Shown here: one piece after another, positions 10,682 to 22,444 of the stretch
How the letters are laid out: each line of letters starts with the position of its first letter
How positions within the stretch are numbered: the stretch's first letter is position 1
Source: Tethya wilhelma
Lineage: Eukaryota; Porifera; Demospongiae; Tethyida; Tethyidae
Assembly: GCA_964030475.1 (NCBI GenBank)
Contig: CAXIPT010000001.1
Coordinates: 23,032,776 to 23,096,775, forward strand
DNA: 64,000 bases
Direction of reading: 5' to 3'
Notes under the pieces: generated by a model
What the model was told of the DNA's origin: nothing
Database searches by the model: none
Seen by the model: only the letters and a program-made list of their open reading frames with translations
Program-made: the position numbers and the translations under genes

Positions 10682-12225
10682 TGTCATGAAATTTTAGGGA
10701 CTCCCTATTTTTGGGGGGCCCCTACACTTTATATCTGGCTCCAATCCCTAGCTGTAGTCTTAGCCTTATCCAACTCTGATTCCTAGTCTCTGAAGGGTGT
10801 CTCAAAATACTGATTATTTGGGGTCCCACTATATAATTTGGGTCCATGTCTACGCATATCACCAGGATGTTTGCGGTCAGTTGGAATGTAATTTTGTTGT
10901 TTGGGATTAGAAACTAGATGACTTTAATAGAAACAAAGAATGCGGGTCATGGGCCATTCTCATAATTTTGTACTTATAGCTACAGCTGTATGTACTGGGA
11001 ATACTGATAAGTATGCTCCTAAGTTCTTTTTCAATCGCTCAATTGAACTACTGAACCAATATATTTGGGCTATATCCACAACAAGTTAAAATCATTTTGT
11101 TTATAAATATAGTTGCTAAGTTACGTGAGAAACTACATACAGTACAAGCTATATAGCTATTTTTTGACACTGGCCTAATCTACATAGCTATAGGGGAGTG
11201 GCCTATACCCTTTCCATAGGTTTTCCCCATCTGCATGGATGTATTAGAGGAGCTGAAACAGGTTGTAATTCGATATGTACTTCCCTGATGACTGGGAATG
11301 TTAACCATATGCTACTGAAGATTTGAAACTTATACTATAAGAACTCAGTACAATTATAGCCGAAAATATTTATGGGGATTTTTCTACTTTGTGAATTATA
11401 TATACACTGCAATGAGAATTTGGTAAAACTTACAATATTTTGGTTACTGTATATCAAATTTTTGGCTGTCAATATTTCCAGCTATAATATTATGGTATAA
11501 TAATAGCTGTACGATCAGCTTAGCTGCTAGGACTTGTTAATCTATGGAATAAAAATTAAAGTGATGGCATATTATACTACCCTAGCAAAGGCTCAGGAAG
11601 ATAAGTTGTAAGATTGCTTAAAATGTCAGCATAACTTTTTGTACTCTTGTACTCTTAGTTGAACAGGCTGCAGTATGGGTAACTATACATTGAAGTAGCA
11701 AACCTACTCCACTCAAGACTATAACATAATTATAAGTTTTACCAAATTCTCATTGCAGTGTATATATAATTCACAAAGTAGAATGTTTTGCTCAACAAAG
11801 AAATGCAAGACTGACATGTGATATAATAATTTACCATAGTATACGTGTGCATCCTACACACTAAATGAGTTGAAATGACCATAGTTGTACAAGTACATAT
11901 GTTAAGTGGGTGCACAGAAGTAACTAAACATGGCATGACGCAATACAAGGTAAAGGTAGCCATAACAACTAATACTCAAATAAAGATGTACACTGTGCTA
12001 ACCTTGCCAGTAGCAAACAGTAATACTAGTGTAGCTTCCTGGCACCCATCATGTTTGCTTGCTTTGATATTTCTGAATTGGGTTTAGCACTATACCATAG
12101 AACATGTGAGCCAAGTCACAAGTGTGGGAGTGGTACACCATACTGATGGGACTCTAGCTGGAATTGTATATAATAACACATTTTCAGTGAATTACAAAGA
12201 TGTTCTTTCGTTATCTTGACTGAAA
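10682..12225. other. Intergenic region between divergent genes, with a foldback
   Basis: AT-rich spacer between HEATR1 (-) and the receptor-like gene (+). It holds an imperfect foldback: arm 11381-11432 (TTCTACTTTGTGAATTATAT onward) is inverted at 11732-11785. No gene recognised. Confidence 0.6.
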
Positions 12226-13964
12226 ATGAAGATCTTGCTGTTAGTAAAGATAAGTCTATGTTTGATACTAATTTTGGCTATTTCAAATAATCAACTATCA
12301 TTAACAGGTATACTAACACTAGCAATTGTTCAGGGTATAGAGTTAAAATAAAAATCATAATATTATAGAAGCAGCAAGATGTGGAACACAAGCAAGGAGT
12401 CGAGTACTGCAGAGGACGATAGGAGATGACCGTACAACTTTCATTCAATACTGCAACAGACATACAATGGAATGGGAAAACCAATGCTCATTTCAATTCA
12501 ATAGTACCTTCAGTGCTAGAGGACTTTGTGGTCGGATAAGACGAGAAGGTGCATCATCATAGCTATATAGCTTCACAATGTAAAATAATAATAATTATGT
12601 AGTATAATACACACTATTATCATGCTAGATCTGTACTTGTGTACATGCACACATACTTTACACACAGTGTCAACAACAACAGTTCAAGTCACAACTCAAC
12701 CACGGACACAAACGATTACAGAAACAGTTGACATCTCTAAAACAATTACTTCATCAGTTACAGTGACAGAGACATTCAGCATGTGTACATTACCAACTAC
12801 AACAGTGACGGTCACAACATCTGGCTCAGAAGTTCCTTTAAATTTTGTAGTCACAAAAACTGTTACAATTAAACAAACTGCCACGATTACAGCTACAGCA
12901 ACAGAGATAAACACTAGGAATCAAACTATCACTGTCACCGAGAGAACAACACAAACACATACACTGACACAAACTCTTGTTAAAGCAAAGAGCTGTGCAA
13001 TTTCAACTCAAAACACTTTGCTGGTTGGTACTACTTCCACACAAATTGCCTCATTTCTGGCCATAGACAACAATCAGGTTGTTATGCCTACTAGTTGTAG
13101 TGGTGCATACACTGCACTAGGGACATTCATAATGGTTGCTACAATAATAATTCTTGCAACTATTGCTGGATGGATATGGACATGCCACCACAAATTAAAG
13201 AAGAATAAAGAGATCGACATTGTCAGGTACATAAATACATAATTTATGACTAACCGTATAGCCGGAAATATTAAGTTAAAAATTTGATGGTTTGTTCCAC
13301 AGAACATAAAATGAAAATAATGACGAACTTAAATTTGACGATTTGTGCATATGCATAGTACATGCATATACAGTGGCCAAAATATTGACAAATTTAAATT
13401 TGATGATTTGGATTTTGACCATCAAACTTTCGAATTAAAATCCCCGTAAATATTCCAGCTATACGGTAATAACTAACTCATAGTCTATCGATAATTATTA
13501 ACATAATAATTGCAGTCTCTGATACATTTGCAATACTAAAGTCATTTTACTACACATGCTGCTAGCATGCAATGCAGACAATGCATGCAAATTAGTCTAT
13601 ATTGGAGATAATTAGTATACGAAGAGTGTGCAAGTACCATTGCTTAAACATTAATTTATACAAATAAAATTATACATAGCAAGCTGCAATGTATTATACG
13701 TTATTGTAATATAAGTAGGTACATTAGCAAATTTCATGCTTTATTCCTTATCTCCTTAAAATACTCTTGTAAATTTACAGAGAAACAAGTCCTGAGGTTG
13801 AACATTCATTTCGTAACCCTATATATGGAACTGAGTCAGACATACAGCCAGAGTCAGCAAGAATCAGACAAAACCACAAACCAACAAGCTTAAGGCAAGA
13901 GACTACTACAGATCAACAGGAGAACATATATGATGTCTGTATTCATAATGGAAATGAAACATGA
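12226..13964 (+). CDS. Single-pass receptor-like protein with Thr-rich stalk and NPxY tail
   Basis: Four exons, 12226-12307, 12369-12548, 12668-13226 and 13781-13964, join by GT-AG with matching phases to exactly 335 codons (334 aa). Residues 1-20 (MKILLLVKISLCLILILAIS) form a signal peptide. A ~65-residue region with four Cys follows (exon 2), then a ~120-residue Thr/Val/Ser stalk rich in TxT and VTxT runs, a short segment with two Cys, one membrane helix (TFIMVATIIILATIAGWIW), a basic stop-transfer CHHKLKKNK, and a ~75-residue cytosolic tail. The tail has NPIYG (NPxY, PTB/endocytosis type) and ENIYDVCI (possible SH2 site). I recognise no family. A MITE lies in intron 3. The structure is well supported; function as a receptor or adhesion protein is inference. 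Confidence 0.8.
13253..13467. mobile_element. MITE with ACCGTATAGC ends (family shared with 36049)
   Basis: Left end ACCGTATAGCCGGAAATATT, right end AATATTCCAGCTATACGGT. The interior (AAATTTGATGATTTGGA, TTTGACCATCAAAC) matches the element at 36049-36257. It is in the third intron of the receptor-like gene. Confidence 0.8.
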
Positions 13965-14076
13965 TAAACACCCAGCACAATGTAAATTAAGCTAAAGTCA
14001 ACATACTCACATACATAATTATAGCTATGATATTTACACTAATGCCAAATACAATTCTATTTAATGCTTTGCAGAA

Positions 14077-14082
14077 AATAAA
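14077..14082 (+). terminator. Polyadenylation signal AATAAA
   Basis: Hexamer 113 bases past the stop codon of the receptor-like gene. Confidence 0.5.
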
Positions 14083-14864
14083 ATAATATTGCAATGGACA
14101 ATTTCAGCACATGCGTAATACGTGCACATACAAAATAATGAGACTTAACTTTGACAGTTTCTACTTGACAATCAAACGGTCAAATAATCTATCAATATTT
14201 CTGGTTACTTAGTATACACTACCTTTATTATAAAACTAAAATAAGTGCCTCCTGCACTGAAGAATCATGAAATTGATGAATTAAGGAACGAGACCCATGT
14301 ACTTAATTCAGTAAAAACAAACTGGCATTAACCATAAGGTCTACATCAGATTCTATCATAACTGCTGATCAGTATAATGAAAACTAAGAAACAAATAAGC
14401 TTTGCATAATAATAATTATTATCTAGATCCAAACTATGAGTCATTTAGATGGGGAGGTATATATAGAGGCATTTTCAGGCCAATGAGTGACAACTCCACA
14501 TCTGGCACATCATAAGACATAAGACATATAAATATCTTTAACTTGTTACCTTGAGCTATGAAATAACAGAAATCTAGTCTTCTTGTTGATATACTGTCCT
14601 TTCTGTCAGGACATTAAAGCTTGCAAATTTTCGACCCCATACCCAGTGCATTCGCACGCATGCGCGACTAAGATCAGGTAATTAGCCCCACCCCAAAAGT
14701 GCATGAACTGAAATACGCAAGGAACGAACAGCTTCTATTAAACTATGAACAACACGATGGATACTGCCATAGATACGATATATACTGCTCAGCAGTATGA
14801 ATTCTCTATGATAACACACTACGTTTAGCTACATATCAATACATAGATAATAAAGGCAGAGTCT
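14083..14864. other. Intergenic, between convergent genes
   Basis: No gene seen. TTTATT at 14224-14229 (AATAAA on the minus strand) is a possible polyadenylation signal of the homeobox gene, about 640 bases past its stop. Confidence 0.4.
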
Positions 14865-16124
14865 TTAACTTTGCATATTTTGAGCAACAAGTCCAGCTGT
14901 GATAGGTAGAGTTGATCGGAAAGCAGCATGGAACCCTGGAAGATAACTAGCAGGCGTCTGAAGAGCATTAGGTGCCGGTAATTCTGCTGAGTTAATACTT
15001 GTCGATGTCGACCCAGTTGTTGGTAGTTGACCAGGAAAAGGGAAACTAGACATGTAATGAGACATTGGCTGAGGAGAAGGAAGCACCATTGACGCCCCAC
15101 GTGCAGAAGGTGCCATGAAACCTTGATACATTGGTAGTGAAGGCTGTCCCTGTTGTAAAACCTTTTGTACACGTCTCTGACGAAAGCGACTCCTCATGCT
15201 TACACTGCCTGTACGTTCTTGCTTACGGTACCTGGCTCTTCGATTTTGGAACCAAACCTGAAAGATGTTGTGCAGGACAGAAATTGAAACTCAAATAAAA
15301 GAAACCTAGTACTTCACACCTCTTTAACACATTGTATGGTGACAAACTAGCTAACTTTGACAGGTTGCGAACATAATTGACATACCTGAATCCTATCCTC
15401 CTTGATACCCAAACGATTAGATAGCTCTTCCCTAACAAACACATCAGGATATTGGGTTTGAGCAAAGGTAATCTCCAACTGATCCAACTGGAAATTACTG
15501 TAGGCAGTCCTCATTCTCTTTGGCTTCTTGGGCTCCTCAATAGCATTACTACCACTTGGACTGTTAACAGAGGACTCACCATCAGTTTCATCACCACTCT
15601 CGTCATCATACTCTTCAGAAGGATCTTCGCTTGACTCAGATTTGATCTCATTTTGACCTATAAAGTAAAATTACAAAAAAAAACAGGTATCACTATGCAA
15701 ACATAGTAACATAGCCATAAGAGTGGATGGCAATAGAACTTACCCGTACTTGTTACTTTGCTGGAGTCTGACTTCGAGGAATTTCCTGCAAGATCAGTAC
15801 CAGTTCTGCCTCCATTTTCATTATCATTATTTTGAGGCCCTGTCTCCTGAAGTAATCTCTTTGTGACACTAAAGTCTGTCAAACCTGAAAATTTATCATG
15901 ATCAACATTAAAACAATGTAGCAAATTAAAAGATTGTACCTATAGACCAGACTCATTAGCTAGCATAATTTATTTGTGGGTCATAAATAAGAAGTTTACT
16001 GTAATTATACTGTTGTACAGTACCATATGAGCCATGCATGTGATAATTTACCTGCCACAGTGTTCTTTGAATCCTTATCACTATGGAAGCCTTGGATGAG
16101 ACTGTTGTTTGTTCTTTGTTCCAT
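14865..16124 (-). CDS. PRD-class (paired-like, Q50) homeobox transcription factor
   Basis: Four exons, 16052-16124, 15744-15884, 15386-15657 and 14865-15257, join with matching phases to 293 codons (292 aa). The homeodomain spans about residues 133-192: it opens KKPKRMRTAYSNFQLDQLE, and helix 3 reads VWFQNRRARYRKQER with Gln at position 50 and the invariant W48, F49, N51, R53. The exon 3/4 junction falls between homeodomain residues 46 and 47, the conserved PRD-class intron site. An acidic Ser/Glu/Asp-rich stretch (SSEDPSEEYDDESGDETDG) precedes it. FSVTKRLLQE near residue 30 resembles an eh1/octapeptide Groucho-binding motif (inference). The C-terminus is Pro/Ser-rich. No paired domain and no OAR motif were seen. 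Sequence-specific nuclear DNA-binding regulator; the exact family (Arx, Otp, Rx-like or sponge-specific) cannot be set by eye. Confidence 0.93.
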
Positions 16125-16268
16125 ACCACTGTATAAGTCTTCTTTCTGAGGTTTCTACTAGATATTGTGCAAAGGACTTAAAAGCAACAGGTTTAATTCT
16201 GCAAACAGTGTTTGGCTTCTGAAGGCACCTCTTTGAAATTTCCAGGTGTTGAACAACATCACAAGGCT

Positions 16269-17628
16269 GCTAAATTCTACAGATTGAAGGTGACAAAGTG
16301 CTAAACATTTTTGACAGTAATAACACTATTTTGGATAAGACAAACAAAGAATGTTTGTTACAGTTGACTTATAAACAGCAAATTGTTATAATAATTTATG
16401 CAAGCTACAATTTTAAATGAAAAAGCTAGAAACTAAAGAAAGATTTGTTACTCTGATCCAAACCCTATGTCATAGCCCGGTGTTTCTGTCTTCCAACAAT
16501 TAATTGTAGTGCAATGAATTAAATGGTAATTAGAAACTCAATAATGTGATATGACCAAACCATGGGAAATATGACTATAAACTAATCAAGATGATAGTAG
16601 TATTGGAATGGAGGTTGAGACTGAACTCTTAGACAGTCGTGGAGTGCTACCACTTGTCACTCGATCACTGGTCGGCACATGGTTTTATAATTGTCATATG
16701 ACAGTGCTGTGCATGACCCATGAATATACACACAGGGCTAATAATGAGTGGGTCCATGTGTCTAATATCACTTTAGCAGTATAATGCAGCACACTGTCAG
16801 TTTGAGTTAGAACTGTACGGAGTCTTCTGGTTATCACGCATAATAAATGATGAAACTTATCGATGCGATTTGGTAGTGGCTATAGCATCAGTGTCTAATA
16901 TACTGGCTAATCGCAAGACAGCAGGGATTGCACGATTGATTTGCCAAGAATATTTTAATTCACAAAATTTCAATGGAATCACAACATCTAATTGGCTCTC
17001 TACTTAATATATACAAAACTCAAAATAGTGAGAAATATTTAACATTAATTAAACCAACACACTTGAGTGACTAATCAATCTAGCAGCCACGAAATGTAAA
17101 TGGTATGAACTAATACATAGGTCAATATATTGATAATTACTTGAAATAATTATCAACAGAAAGTCTATAATACACATTCTAATAACAGTATTATGCACAA
17201 ACAGAAATGATAACACAAGCTACATAAATCGATCAGCACATCACATCATGCAGGGGACATCTGCAACTTCTGACAGGTGAGGTTATATAGCTAGTCTTAA
17301 GGAATCGGACATTATAATTGCAGTGATTTAGTATAGACAAACAATTGAGAATAAGTTCCAAGTGACTGAATGTGTACCTTAATAGGTAATGGTTTGGGTG
17401 GCCACTTTTACTATGAGTCGTAAGTCTTGGCTGATTTCTGTCACCAACTTATGCACAAACGAGAGGACTCTCTATTTTTGAACCTGTAGGTTTACAGTTA
17501 CATATGTGCAAGGGTGTGTCAGTAATGGAAGGTCGATCCGATCCCCTTTGAGAGAGGAGCTGGGTAGCATCCCCAGCAGCAAACCATAAATGCAAACTGG
17601 AGCAGCCAATTCAGTGAAACCAGGGAAG
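16269..17628. repeat. Duplicated segment, copy 1 (5' flank of the homeobox gene)
   Basis: 1,360 bp beginning 145 bases upstream of the homeobox start codon. Repeated in the same orientation at 18411-19681 with scattered substitutions and small indels, an amount of divergence like that between two haplotypes. Contains the probable promoter region of the homeobox gene. Confidence 0.9.
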
Positions 17629-18409
17629 CTTTTTGACCTTATACTTGGCTCAGGACTAATGCCACAGAGGGATTGGCAAACACCCTCCCCTAAATACATT
17701 CCATGCTTCGGCCTCTGGATCTGCTCCATTAAATTACAACCTGGTCAGCTGTGAGACAACTGTCAGGCTGGGACCCCAAGATGTAACACCTGCATTCAGC
17801 TTGCAATACTCTTCATCTGTAACATGCAAAAGAGCTTATAACCGAGTCCTGAAAGATGCTCAGCTTTCAGAGAGATATCCCTCAGCATGGAGATAGATGA
17901 GCAGGGCAGAGTGAGCCAAGGGGGCAAAGAGAGCTGGGGGAATTCCCCCAGCCCGGCCCAGGGAGGCAAAACCCTACCCCCTAAACACCCGGCTGCCACT
18001 GCTACACACAACCCAACAAGCAGGGTGTGTGATATGACACATATTATATGCATGGTCTCCAGTGAAACTGACCACACTTCCCAGTATTAAAAGATCAAGT
18101 AACAGACTGCATGGGTCAAACTGGATAGGCTGTTGACCAGGAGCCAGAGGCCCGAGGTCCCACACTGACAGGCACCATTACCATGGCCATCCAGCTCTTT
18201 CATACACCTTTTTTAACCTTGGCATCTACCTTATCATTGTTAAGGAACCAATGGTGGACTGAAGGACAGACAAAAGAAAGTGAAACTGGGACATTTCTTC
18301 ACTATCCAAAGAAGAGGAGCTGTTATGTGTCATACATAGTCTCCATCATTCCATAAAGTATTCAAATGCAGCAAATGCACTGTTTTTGGGAGGATCATCC
18401 ACTATACAA
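17629..18409. other. Higher-GC unassigned insert between the duplicated segments
   Basis: This stretch is richer in G+C than its surroundings (GGGGGAATTCCCCCAGCCCG near 17935). On the minus strand it holds short open frames with a repeat-like look, broken by stops; part of the frame (GMLPSSSLKGDRIDLPLLTH) extends into both duplicated segments. I could not name the element. It ends at the n at 18410. Confidence 0.5.
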
Positions 18410-18410
18410 N
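18410..18410. other. Ambiguous base n (probable scaffold joint)
   Basis: The sequence immediately right of this n restarts the segment already seen at 16269, as expected at a contig joint. Confidence 0.7.
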
Positions 18411-19681
18411 GCTAAATTCTACAGATTGAAGGTGACAAAGTGCTAAACATTTTTGACAGTAATAACACTATTTTGGATAAGACAAACAAAGAATGTTTGT
18501 TACAGTTGACTTATAAACAGCAAATTGCTATAATAATATTATGCAAGCTACAATTTTAAATGGAAAAGCTAGCAACTAAAGAAAGATTTGTTACTCTGAT
18601 CCAAACCCCATGTCATAGCCCGGTGTTTCTGTCTTCCAACAATTAATTGTAGTGCCATGAATTAAATGGTAATTATAGAAACTCAATAATAATGTGATTA
18701 AAATTTATATGACCAAACCATGGGATATATGACTATAAACTAATCAAGATGATAGTAGTATTGGAATGGAGGTTGAGACTGAACTCTTAGACAGTCGTGG
18801 AGTGCTACGACTTGTCACTTGATCACTGGTTGGCACATGGTTTTATAATAGTCATATGACAGTGATGTGACCCATGAATATACACATAGGGCTAATTAAT
18901 AATGAAGGGGTCCATGTGTCTATTATCACTTTGGCAATCTAATGCATCACAGTTTGAGTTAGAACTGTAGAGAGCCATCTGGCTATTACGCATAATAAAT
19001 GATAAAACTTAACGATGCAATTTGGTAGTGGCTATAGTAACAGTGTCTAATATACTGGCTAATCGCAAGACAGCAGGGATTGCACAATTGATTTGCCAAG
19101 AATATTTTAATTCGCAAAATTTCAATGGAATGACATCCAATTGGCTCTCTACTTATATACAAAACTCAAAATAGTGACAAATATTTAAAATTAATTAAAC
19201 CAACACACCTTAGTGACTAGCAGCCACGAAACGGAAATGGTATAAAGTAATAATTATAATAAAAATTAATAGGTCAATATAATTATTAATAATTACTTGA
19301 AATAATTATCAACAAAAAGTCTATATACTGATTCTAATAATAGTATATGCACACACAGAAATGATAACACAAGCTACATAAATCGATCAACACATCACAT
19401 CATGCAGGGGACATCTGCAACTCCTGACAGGTGACTCTGAGTTATATAGCTAGTCTTAAGGAATCGGACATTACAATTGCAGTGATTTAGTATATAGACA
19501 GAATAAGTTCCAAATGACTGAATGTGTACCTTAATAGGTAATGGTTTGGGTGGCCACTTGTATGGGTGTGTCAGTAATGGAAGGTCGATCCGATCCCCTT
19601 TGAGAGAGGAGCTGGGTAGCATCCCCAGCAACAAACCATGAATGCAAACTGAGCTGGAGCAGCCAATTGAAAACAGGGAAG
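18411..19681. repeat. Duplicated segment, copy 2
   Basis: Direct copy of 16269-17628 (1,271 bp; lacks a few tens of bases, for instance around the GAGGACTCTCTATTTTTG of copy 1). It starts exactly at the n and ends at CAGGGAAG, after which unrelated transposon DNA follows. Confidence 0.9.
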
Positions 19682-19886
19682 ATGATCCTTTTCTAGATGA
19701 TTCATTTAAGTGGTCAGATTAAGAGAAGAATTCATTTTGTGTGTCTATTTATGTTCATACAGGAAGTTGCAGAATCTTTGCAACAGCCTATAGCTTTACA
19801 CGCCCGTTAGTGATGTGTAAACTGTGGTCGCCTTTACATTACTTGTGGTTAGCTAATTAATTTGCTGCACAGTCAGCAGATTTTGA

Positions 19887-20876
19887 ATGATGGCGGTCTA
19901 TTCTTGTCAAGAGAGAAGAACTAATGCTTATTCTGAAGATTTGAGATGGAGGATGGTGTACCAATCTATGGCACTTGGTAAAAGCTGCCGTGAAGTGGCA
20001 TGTAATCTTCAAGTAGACCCATCTACTGTATCTAGAACAGTAAATCTATTTCAAACCACAGGCAATGTGTTACCTAAAACCTACCCTTCCAATCCTGGCA
20101 CTGCAAAACTGACTAACATCAATAAATTACTGATAATAGAGTTAGTAATTGAGAAGCCTGGGATCTACCTGTGTGAAATTCAATGCCAGTTACTATCTAC
20201 AACTGGAACTGATGTTCATGTAAGCACAATCTTTCGCTATTTACAGGCCTCTGGTTTTACTAGACAGAAGTTGGTTATAACAGCAAAACAACAGTGTGAT
20301 CTTTTGCGTGCTCAGTACCTGCTAGATATGAAGGTTTACGAAGACCATCCTGAACTCCTGTTTATTGTCGATGAAACAGGTGCAGACAGGAGAGTCTGCA
20401 TGAAAAAATTTGGCTATGGTTTGTGTGGTAAACCCCCTAGAGCCCAAAAGTTGCTATGGCGTGGGCACAGGGTGTCAGCAATATCTGCTATCTCAATGGA
20501 TGGAGTGTTGGATTGTTACACTACAACTGGAGGTGTTACTGGTGATACTTTTGAAGACTTTATAAGCCACTCCCTCTCTGCTATTCTTCAACCATTCAAT
20601 GGCACGAATCAAAACAGTGTGGTGGTATTGGACAACTGTAGCATACACCATGTAGACACTGTTGTTCAATCCACAGGAGCATTAGTACAGTTTCTTCCAC
20701 CTTATTGCCCTGACTTAAACCCCATAGAGGAGGGATTTTCAAAGTTGAAGTCAGTACTCAAAGCCAATGAAGAAACAATGGAATACGTGGATACAGAAAC
20801 AGCAGTTCTAACTGCAATTAATTCAATAACTACTGAGGATTGTAAGCAGTGGATCAAACATGCTGGATACACATAA
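19887..20876 (+). CDS. DDE transposase, IS630/Tc1-mariner-like superfamily (intact frame)
   Basis: Cuts and rejoins the ends of element 1. 329 aa without a stop. N-terminal helix-turn-helix region (about residues 15-60: YSEDLRWRMVYQSMALGKS..., VDPSTVSRTVNLFQ) and a second HTH/linker to about residue 125. Catalytic domain of the DDE_3 type: first Asp in LLFIVDETGAD, second in VVVLDNCSIHH, Glu in FLPPYCPDLNPIEEGFSKLK with about 31 residues between second Asp and Glu. The start is the first ATG pair at 19887; the frame ends TAA at 20874. Relatives of this type in eukaryotes normally form one-gene elements; here a second gene lies tail-to-tail 118 bp away. The related copy at 23194 is broken. Confidence 0.88.
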   Translation: MMAVYSCQERRTNAYSEDLRWRMVYQSMALGKSCREVACNLQVDPSTVSRTVNLFQTTGNVLPKTYPSNPGTAKLTNINKLLIIELVIEKPGIYLCEIQCQLLSTTGTDVHVSTIFRYLQASGFTRQKLVITAKQQCDLLRAQYLLDMKVYEDHPELLFIVDETGADRRVCMKKFGYGLCGKPPRAQKLLWRGHRVSAISAISMDGVLDCYTTTGGVTGDTFEDFISHSLSAILQPFNGTNQNSVVVLDNCSIHHVDTVVQSTGALVQFLPPYCPDLNPIEEGFSKLKSVLKANEETMEYVDTETAVLTAINSITTEDCKQWIKHAGYT

Positions 20877-20994
20877 AAAATAAATGAAAATTAGTAAGAT
20901 TAATGATTGATGATTGATGATTGGATGAAAACATATGATTAATCACATGCTGCATTGCAGTAGCAGTAAAACAATGTACACGTTCATTTCTTTC

Positions 20995-22079
20995 TTACGA
21001 TAGGCATTGTAGTGACACTAGAATCCTCTTCTTTTCATCAGCAAACTCCTCTTTAGACAGGACACCATCCTCAAACAATTCTTTAATATGCTTCAGGTCT
21101 TCCAGGCAGCTCCTTCTAAGTTGAGCAGATTTCATTGGTGAAATGTAGGTTGATTTGGAACTTGAACTTGGTGTCTGTGGGTCAGTAGGTCGAAGCATAT
21201 TAACTACTGCAGTAGCTGCTCCAGTGAGGGCTTCTGTCATACTATCCTTTTTGGCTTTTGCTGGTTTTGATCCTGTGATCGATGGTATGTTTGGAGGTGT
21301 ATCATAGTCATCATGATGACCTGAATGGATTAAACGTGCCCACAGCCTAAGTTTCGATACTGCCATATCAGGATACTTTTCTTTGACGTTAGTAAATATC
21401 TCGCTAATACTAACTTCAAAAATGTCACGTTTAGTCATTCGTGCTTTCTTTGGGGTGGTGGGTCATTATCTGGTGATGCCATACCTTCACACCACAAATT
21501 GATCGTAGTCTTGTCATTCTTCCTGTGCATTTCATCCAAGTCACGGTCATCAATCAGCCATCGTTTCTGACTACCTCTACCCTAATAGTACCCAACATCA
21601 AATTGGAGATCTTCTGAAAGTTCAGTAGGATAGGACTCTACGAGCTTAGCCTTTAGGCTTCTTACAGAAGTAAACCTGTAGTTCGTATCATGCCATGTTA
21701 TTGTCTTGAATTCACTCTTCTTTTTGGGATTTATGATTCGAACAGTGTACGTGTACTCAGTATCAAAGTCACCTGCAAAGATATTGACATATTCAATATA
21801 CAAGTATATATATACAGTGTAAAGCACACACATTCAACACTGAGATGATAGGTATATTTTATACTTAGCTTTTAGTAAATAATTCTGTCATACTGAAACT
21901 TCTTATTAAAGCCCAACCTTGTGTGCCCTGAGTCCGTGGCACAGAATCTCTTGCCGCACTGGCCTACTGTGGTCACTTTGTACTGGCATTGAATAATAGG
22001 AAAAATTCCATCCAGGAGCATAACGGGGATAGTAGTAACTGCAGGGAAAACCTGCCCTTTGTTCCTGGTCTTTCTCCAT
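20995..22079 (-). pseudogene. Transposon accessory protein: beta-grasp-like + WA..SG..DTPP + SHOCT-like tail
   Basis: Read on the minus strand. A first exon (about 21918-22079) encodes a Tyr/Pro-rich N-terminus (MEKDQEQRAGFPCSYYYPRY). After an intron with acceptor near 21773 comes YTVRIINPKKKSEFKTI..., a ~90-residue stretch with a ubiquitin/PB1-like alternation (VRSLKAKLVESYP, LQFDVGYY). An in-frame TAG follows GYY (21582-21584), then coding resumes (RWLIDDRDLDE, TTINLWCEGM) and a frameshift in a C-run near 21452 leads into the 147-codon block 20995-21438. That block holds LRLWARLIHSG, DDYDTPPNIP, a Ser/Pro linker, and a C-terminal LEDLKHIKELFEDGVLSKEE...EKKRIL, which fits the SHOCT pattern (Leu-rich helix, G-(V/I)-(L/I)-(S/T)-x-EEF, K-x(2)-L). 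Two lesions suggest decay. Function unknown; the exon phases at the first intron do not join cleanly. Confidence 0.6.
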
Positions 22080-22274
22080 TCAGTTCATACACGTGACAGA
22101 GTCAAACCACAAAATGATAGAAACAACTTCCATATATGGAACGCGTTACGCATAAGGATGTTCATGCTAAAGCATGCTGTTGCAAAGATTCTGAAACTTC
22201 CTGTATCCCTAGCTCAATGACATAGTGGATACAAGAATGAATTCTCTCAATCTGACCACCAGTTGTTTGCTTAC

Positions 22275-22350
22275 TTTTTATAATTTGGCCATTCCTATGT
22301 TCTCGTTACAGCTCTAATGTTTTTTTCACTTGTTTGTTCTATTTTGGATG
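22275..22350. repeat. Fragment of a dispersed repeat (GGCCATTCCTATGT type)
   Basis: TTTGGCCATTCCTATGTTCT ... TTTTTTTCACTTGTTTGTTC also occurs at 52620-52710, 56783-57040 (both orientations) and 61040-61110 (inverted). Confidence 0.65.
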
Positions 22351-22444
22351 TACCCTAGCAAATTATGGTGGTTTTGTATCCAATAGTAGTGGGAATAGCA
22401 GAATCTGTACTTGTCATGAATTCTAAATAACACACACTTCTATG

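Larger units (their letters stand above)
19710..22259. mobile_element. Two-gene DNA transposon (element 1)
   Basis: Terminal inverted repeats about 80 bp long: GTGGTCAGATTAAGAGAAG at 19710 onward and its diverged inverse ending CTCAATCTGACCAC at 22259; both arms then share ATACAGGAAGTT(G/T)CAGAATCTT and TGCAACAGC. Between them lie a transposase (+, 19887-20876) and a convergent accessory gene (-, 20995-22079). A fragment of the same end is present near 61125-61178. No clear target duplication was seen. Confidence 0.75.

Noticed and set aside
12696..12914. 72-codon Val-rich frame on the minus strand
   Set aside because: Antisense shadow of the Thr/Val-rich stalk of the receptor-like gene, whose plus-strand exons join in phase.
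14825..15172. 115-codon frame overlapping the homeobox 3' exon
   Set aside because: Out of frame with the homeodomain exon and lacking splice-compatible partners; shadow.
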